Assembly (NCBI RefSeq): GCF_019029495.1 | Contig: NZ_JAERQM010000001.1 | Location: forward strand, 744,001 to 808,000 | Length of the DNA stretch: 64,000 bases | Direction of reading: 5' to 3' | Source: Falsiroseomonas oleicola | GTDB taxonomy: Bacteria; Pseudomonadota; Alphaproteobacteria; Acetobacterales; Acetobacteraceae | Part shown: positions 62,699 through 64,000 of the stretch, in pieces | Layout of the letters: each line of letters starts with the position of its first letter | Position numbering within the stretch: position 1 is the stretch's first letter | The notes under the pieces: model-generated | Told to the model about the DNA's origin: nothing | Database searches by the model: none | The model's input: only the letters and a program-made list of their open reading frames with translations | Made by a program: the position numbers and the translations under genes

Positions 62699-62947
62699 TC
62701 AGCCGATCAGCAGGCCGATCCCCACCAGCGCCAGCAGCAGCATCACAGCCGCGCCCAGCGCCGTCAGCAGATTGCTGCGCTGGCTCTTGCTGCCGCCATC
62801 CTCACTGTCCCAGCCGGAGGATATCACCTGGTAGTCCGGCCGCTCGGGCGTCTGGCCGACCCGTGCGGGCGCGTCCGCGAGCATGGTCGGAGAACGCAGG
62901 CCGAGCAGGGCTCGGGGTTGATCGGATTGCGGGGTTTCGCTGGCCAT
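62699..62947 (-). CDS. Small single-pass membrane protein, unknown
   Basis: The 82 residues (from ATG 62947; an ATG at 62986 adds 13) are hydrophilic for 55 residues (MASETPQSDQPRALLGLRSP) and end in one hydrophobic helix (LLTALGAAVMLLLALVGIGLLIG), so it is tail-anchored. No domain is recognised. Codon use is normal. It is on the same strand as, and about 120 bp after, the synthetase operon start, and 100 bp from the PglD-like gene. Confidence 0.6.
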   Translation of the reverse strand: MASETPQSDQPRALLGLRSPTMLADAPARVGQTPERPDYQVISSGWDSEDGGSKSQRSNLLTALGAAVMLLLALVGIGLLIG

Positions 62948-63091
62948 GGCGAAAGTATTCGCCAATCGGGAGATATTTTCCACCATCCAGTGGTCATCGG
63001 TCCATTTTTTTGCGACGTCCGGACACGTGAAGCAGGCTGAAAAATACCACCGCCGGCTGTCGATCCGAGCCTCATTCTCTCGTCAGAATAT

Positions 63092-63724
63092 TCAGTCGCG
63101 CGATCGTTGCGCCAACGCACGCGCCGGGACGCCACCGTGGCGCGCACCATCCGGCACCGAATCGACCACCGCGGCGCCCAGCGCCACCACCGCCCCCACG
63201 CCCACCGCAACGCCCGGCTGCAGCACAGCACCGGCCGCGATCAGGGCGCGCGCACCGACGCGGGCCGCGCCGCAAAGGACGGCACCGGGGCCGATATGCG
63301 CCGCTTCCTCGACCACGCAGTCATGCTCGACGATGGCACCGGTGTTCACCAGGGCCAGCCGCGCCACCCGCGACTCGGGCCCCAGCACCGCGCGGGCCAT
63401 GATCTGCACCCCCTCCTCCAGGATGGCGCTGGGGGAGATCAGGGCGCTGGGATGCAGCAGCGGCGGCAGCACGAAGCCCGCCGCCTCCGCCATCAGGCCG
63501 AGTCGCGCACGAGCCGCATTGTCGCCGATCGCCACGGCCAGTTCGGTCAGCCCCTCCGCCCGCAAGGCCGCCAGCGCGTCGGTGCCGCCGAGAATCGGGT
63601 AGCCCAGCACGGGCGCGCGCCCCGGCGCGTCATCCAGCAGCCCGGCCACGCTGCGGCCATTGGCCTGCAGCAGTTCGATCACCACCCGCGCATGGCCGCC
63701 GGCGCCGATCACCAGCACCGGCAT
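63092..63724 (-). CDS. PglD/NeuD-type sugar O/N-acetyltransferase
   Basis: This 210-residue left-handed beta-helix acyltransferase has an N-terminal Rossmann-like part (MPVLVIGAGGHARVVIELLQ) that binds the sugar nucleotide and C-terminal hexapeptide repeats (LLHPSALISPSAILEEGVQI to IGPGAVLCGAARVGARALIAA). The His in VEHDCVVEEAAHIGPG is the catalytic base region. Family members acetylate UDP-4-amino sugars or sialic acids. The ATG is three bases after the preceding gene's stop. Confidence 0.9.
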   Translation of the reverse strand: MPVLVIGAGGHARVVIELLQANGRSVAGLLDDAPGRAPVLGYPILGGTDALAALRAEGLTELAVAIGDNAARARLGLMAEAAGFVLPPLLHPSALISPSAILEEGVQIMARAVLGPESRVARLALVNTGAIVEHDCVVEEAAHIGPGAVLCGAARVGARALIAAGAVLQPGVAVGVGAVVALGAAVVDSVPDGARHGGVPARALAQRSRD

Positions 63725-63727
63725 GGC

Positions 63728-64000
63728 TCAGGCGCCGGGCGCCACCACCATGCAGGCACTACGGCCGCGCATCCGCTCGCAGGCCGCCTCGGCCGCATCG
63801 CGATCGGCGAGGCCGAGCACCCGGGCGCGGTAGAGCGTGGTGCGCCCCTGCGGCGCGGGCTGCACCAGCAGGCGTGTGCCCGTAGTGCCGACGCGTTCCC
63901 GCGCCTGGCCGGCGGCGGCACGCGCCAGGTTCTCGGAGGCGAAGGCCCCAACCTGGATCGACCAGCCGCCGCCGGTGGCGGGCGCGCCCGCCGAGGGGCG
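63728..64000 (-). CDS. SPOR-domain protein, 3' end
   Basis: Ninety residues are visible, cut by the window edge. The sequence GGGWSIQVGAFASENLARA, then RTTLYRARVLGLADRDAAEAACERM and a final SACMVVAPGA, is a SPOR domain, which binds glycan strands freed of stem peptides at the division site. In this bacterial group such C-termini commonly follow a D-alanyl-D-alanine carboxypeptidase or lytic protein, but the catalytic part is outside the window. It is followed three bases later by the PglD-like gene. Confidence 0.85.
   Translation of the reverse strand, partial: RPSAGAPATGGGWSIQVGAFASENLARAAAGQARERVGTTGTRLLVQPAPQGRTTLYRARVLGLADRDAAEAACERMRGRSACMVVAPGA

Overview
The window is high-GC DNA with strongly GC-biased third codon positions, alphaproteobacterial gene content and almost no spacers. 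The organism is most likely a member of the Acetobacteraceae close to Roseomonas. This is an inference from the mix of Bug-type tripartite-tricarboxylate receptors, a metZ gene with a leader that looks like SAM-II, an alpha-2-macroglobulin/PbpC pair, DUF29, DUF971 and dispersed hairpin repeats. I saw no rRNA, tRNA, CRISPR array or recognisable transposase or integrase gene.

Layout. 1-13 kb: end of an Ldh_2 dehydrogenase, an exported protein, a chemotaxis receptor, YjbR-like protein, FtsK, ArfB, the glnK-amtB nitrogen operon with a sigma-54 promoter, a UbiH-type monooxygenase, a PfkB kinase, a pseudouridine synthase and DUF29. 13-25 kb: an envelope block with pbpC and alpha-2-macroglobulin, then a UDP-glucuronate decarboxylase and a type I secretion ABC/HlyD pair. 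25-36 kb: a GGDEF-EAL protein, two methyltransferases, a D-aminopeptidase with an EamA transporter, an enolase-superfamily enzyme with a Bug receptor, and a serralysin-type RTX metalloprotease that could be secreted by the type I system about 10 kb away. 36-50 kb: catabolic genes (amidase, SMP-30, HpcH aldolase, FAD-linked lactate-type dehydrogenase, amidohydrolase), an MFS transporter overlapping a class D beta-lactamase gene, a 44-residue CXXCH microprotein, a frameshifted Bug gene, and metZ with its leader and an adjacent LysE exporter. 50-57 kb: a peptide-type binding protein with a GMC oxidoreductase, then a housekeeping run (apaG, a prolyl-tRNA editing protein, a thioredoxin-TPR protein, a Lon N-domain protein, Trm112, DUF971). 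57-64 kb: a minus-strand acyl-CoA operon (ADP-forming acyl-CoA synthetase, MaoC hydratase, CoA-transferase A and B, enoyl-CoA hydratase), then a PglD-like acyltransferase and the end of a SPOR-domain gene.

The least explained material is small. Several families of hairpin-rich, non-coding repeats sit exactly on or beside stop codons. One has 20-bp perfect terminal inverted repeats, one recurs at 10.5 and 27.6 kb, and one array of five hairpins splits the two CoA-transferase subunit genes. A REP-like element appears to have been translated into the N-terminal tail of PbpC. An AT-richer island of about 1.06 kb carries one gene of unknown function and is flanked by a 113-bp duplication of the 3' end of the neighbouring aldolase gene, which looks like an insertion scar.
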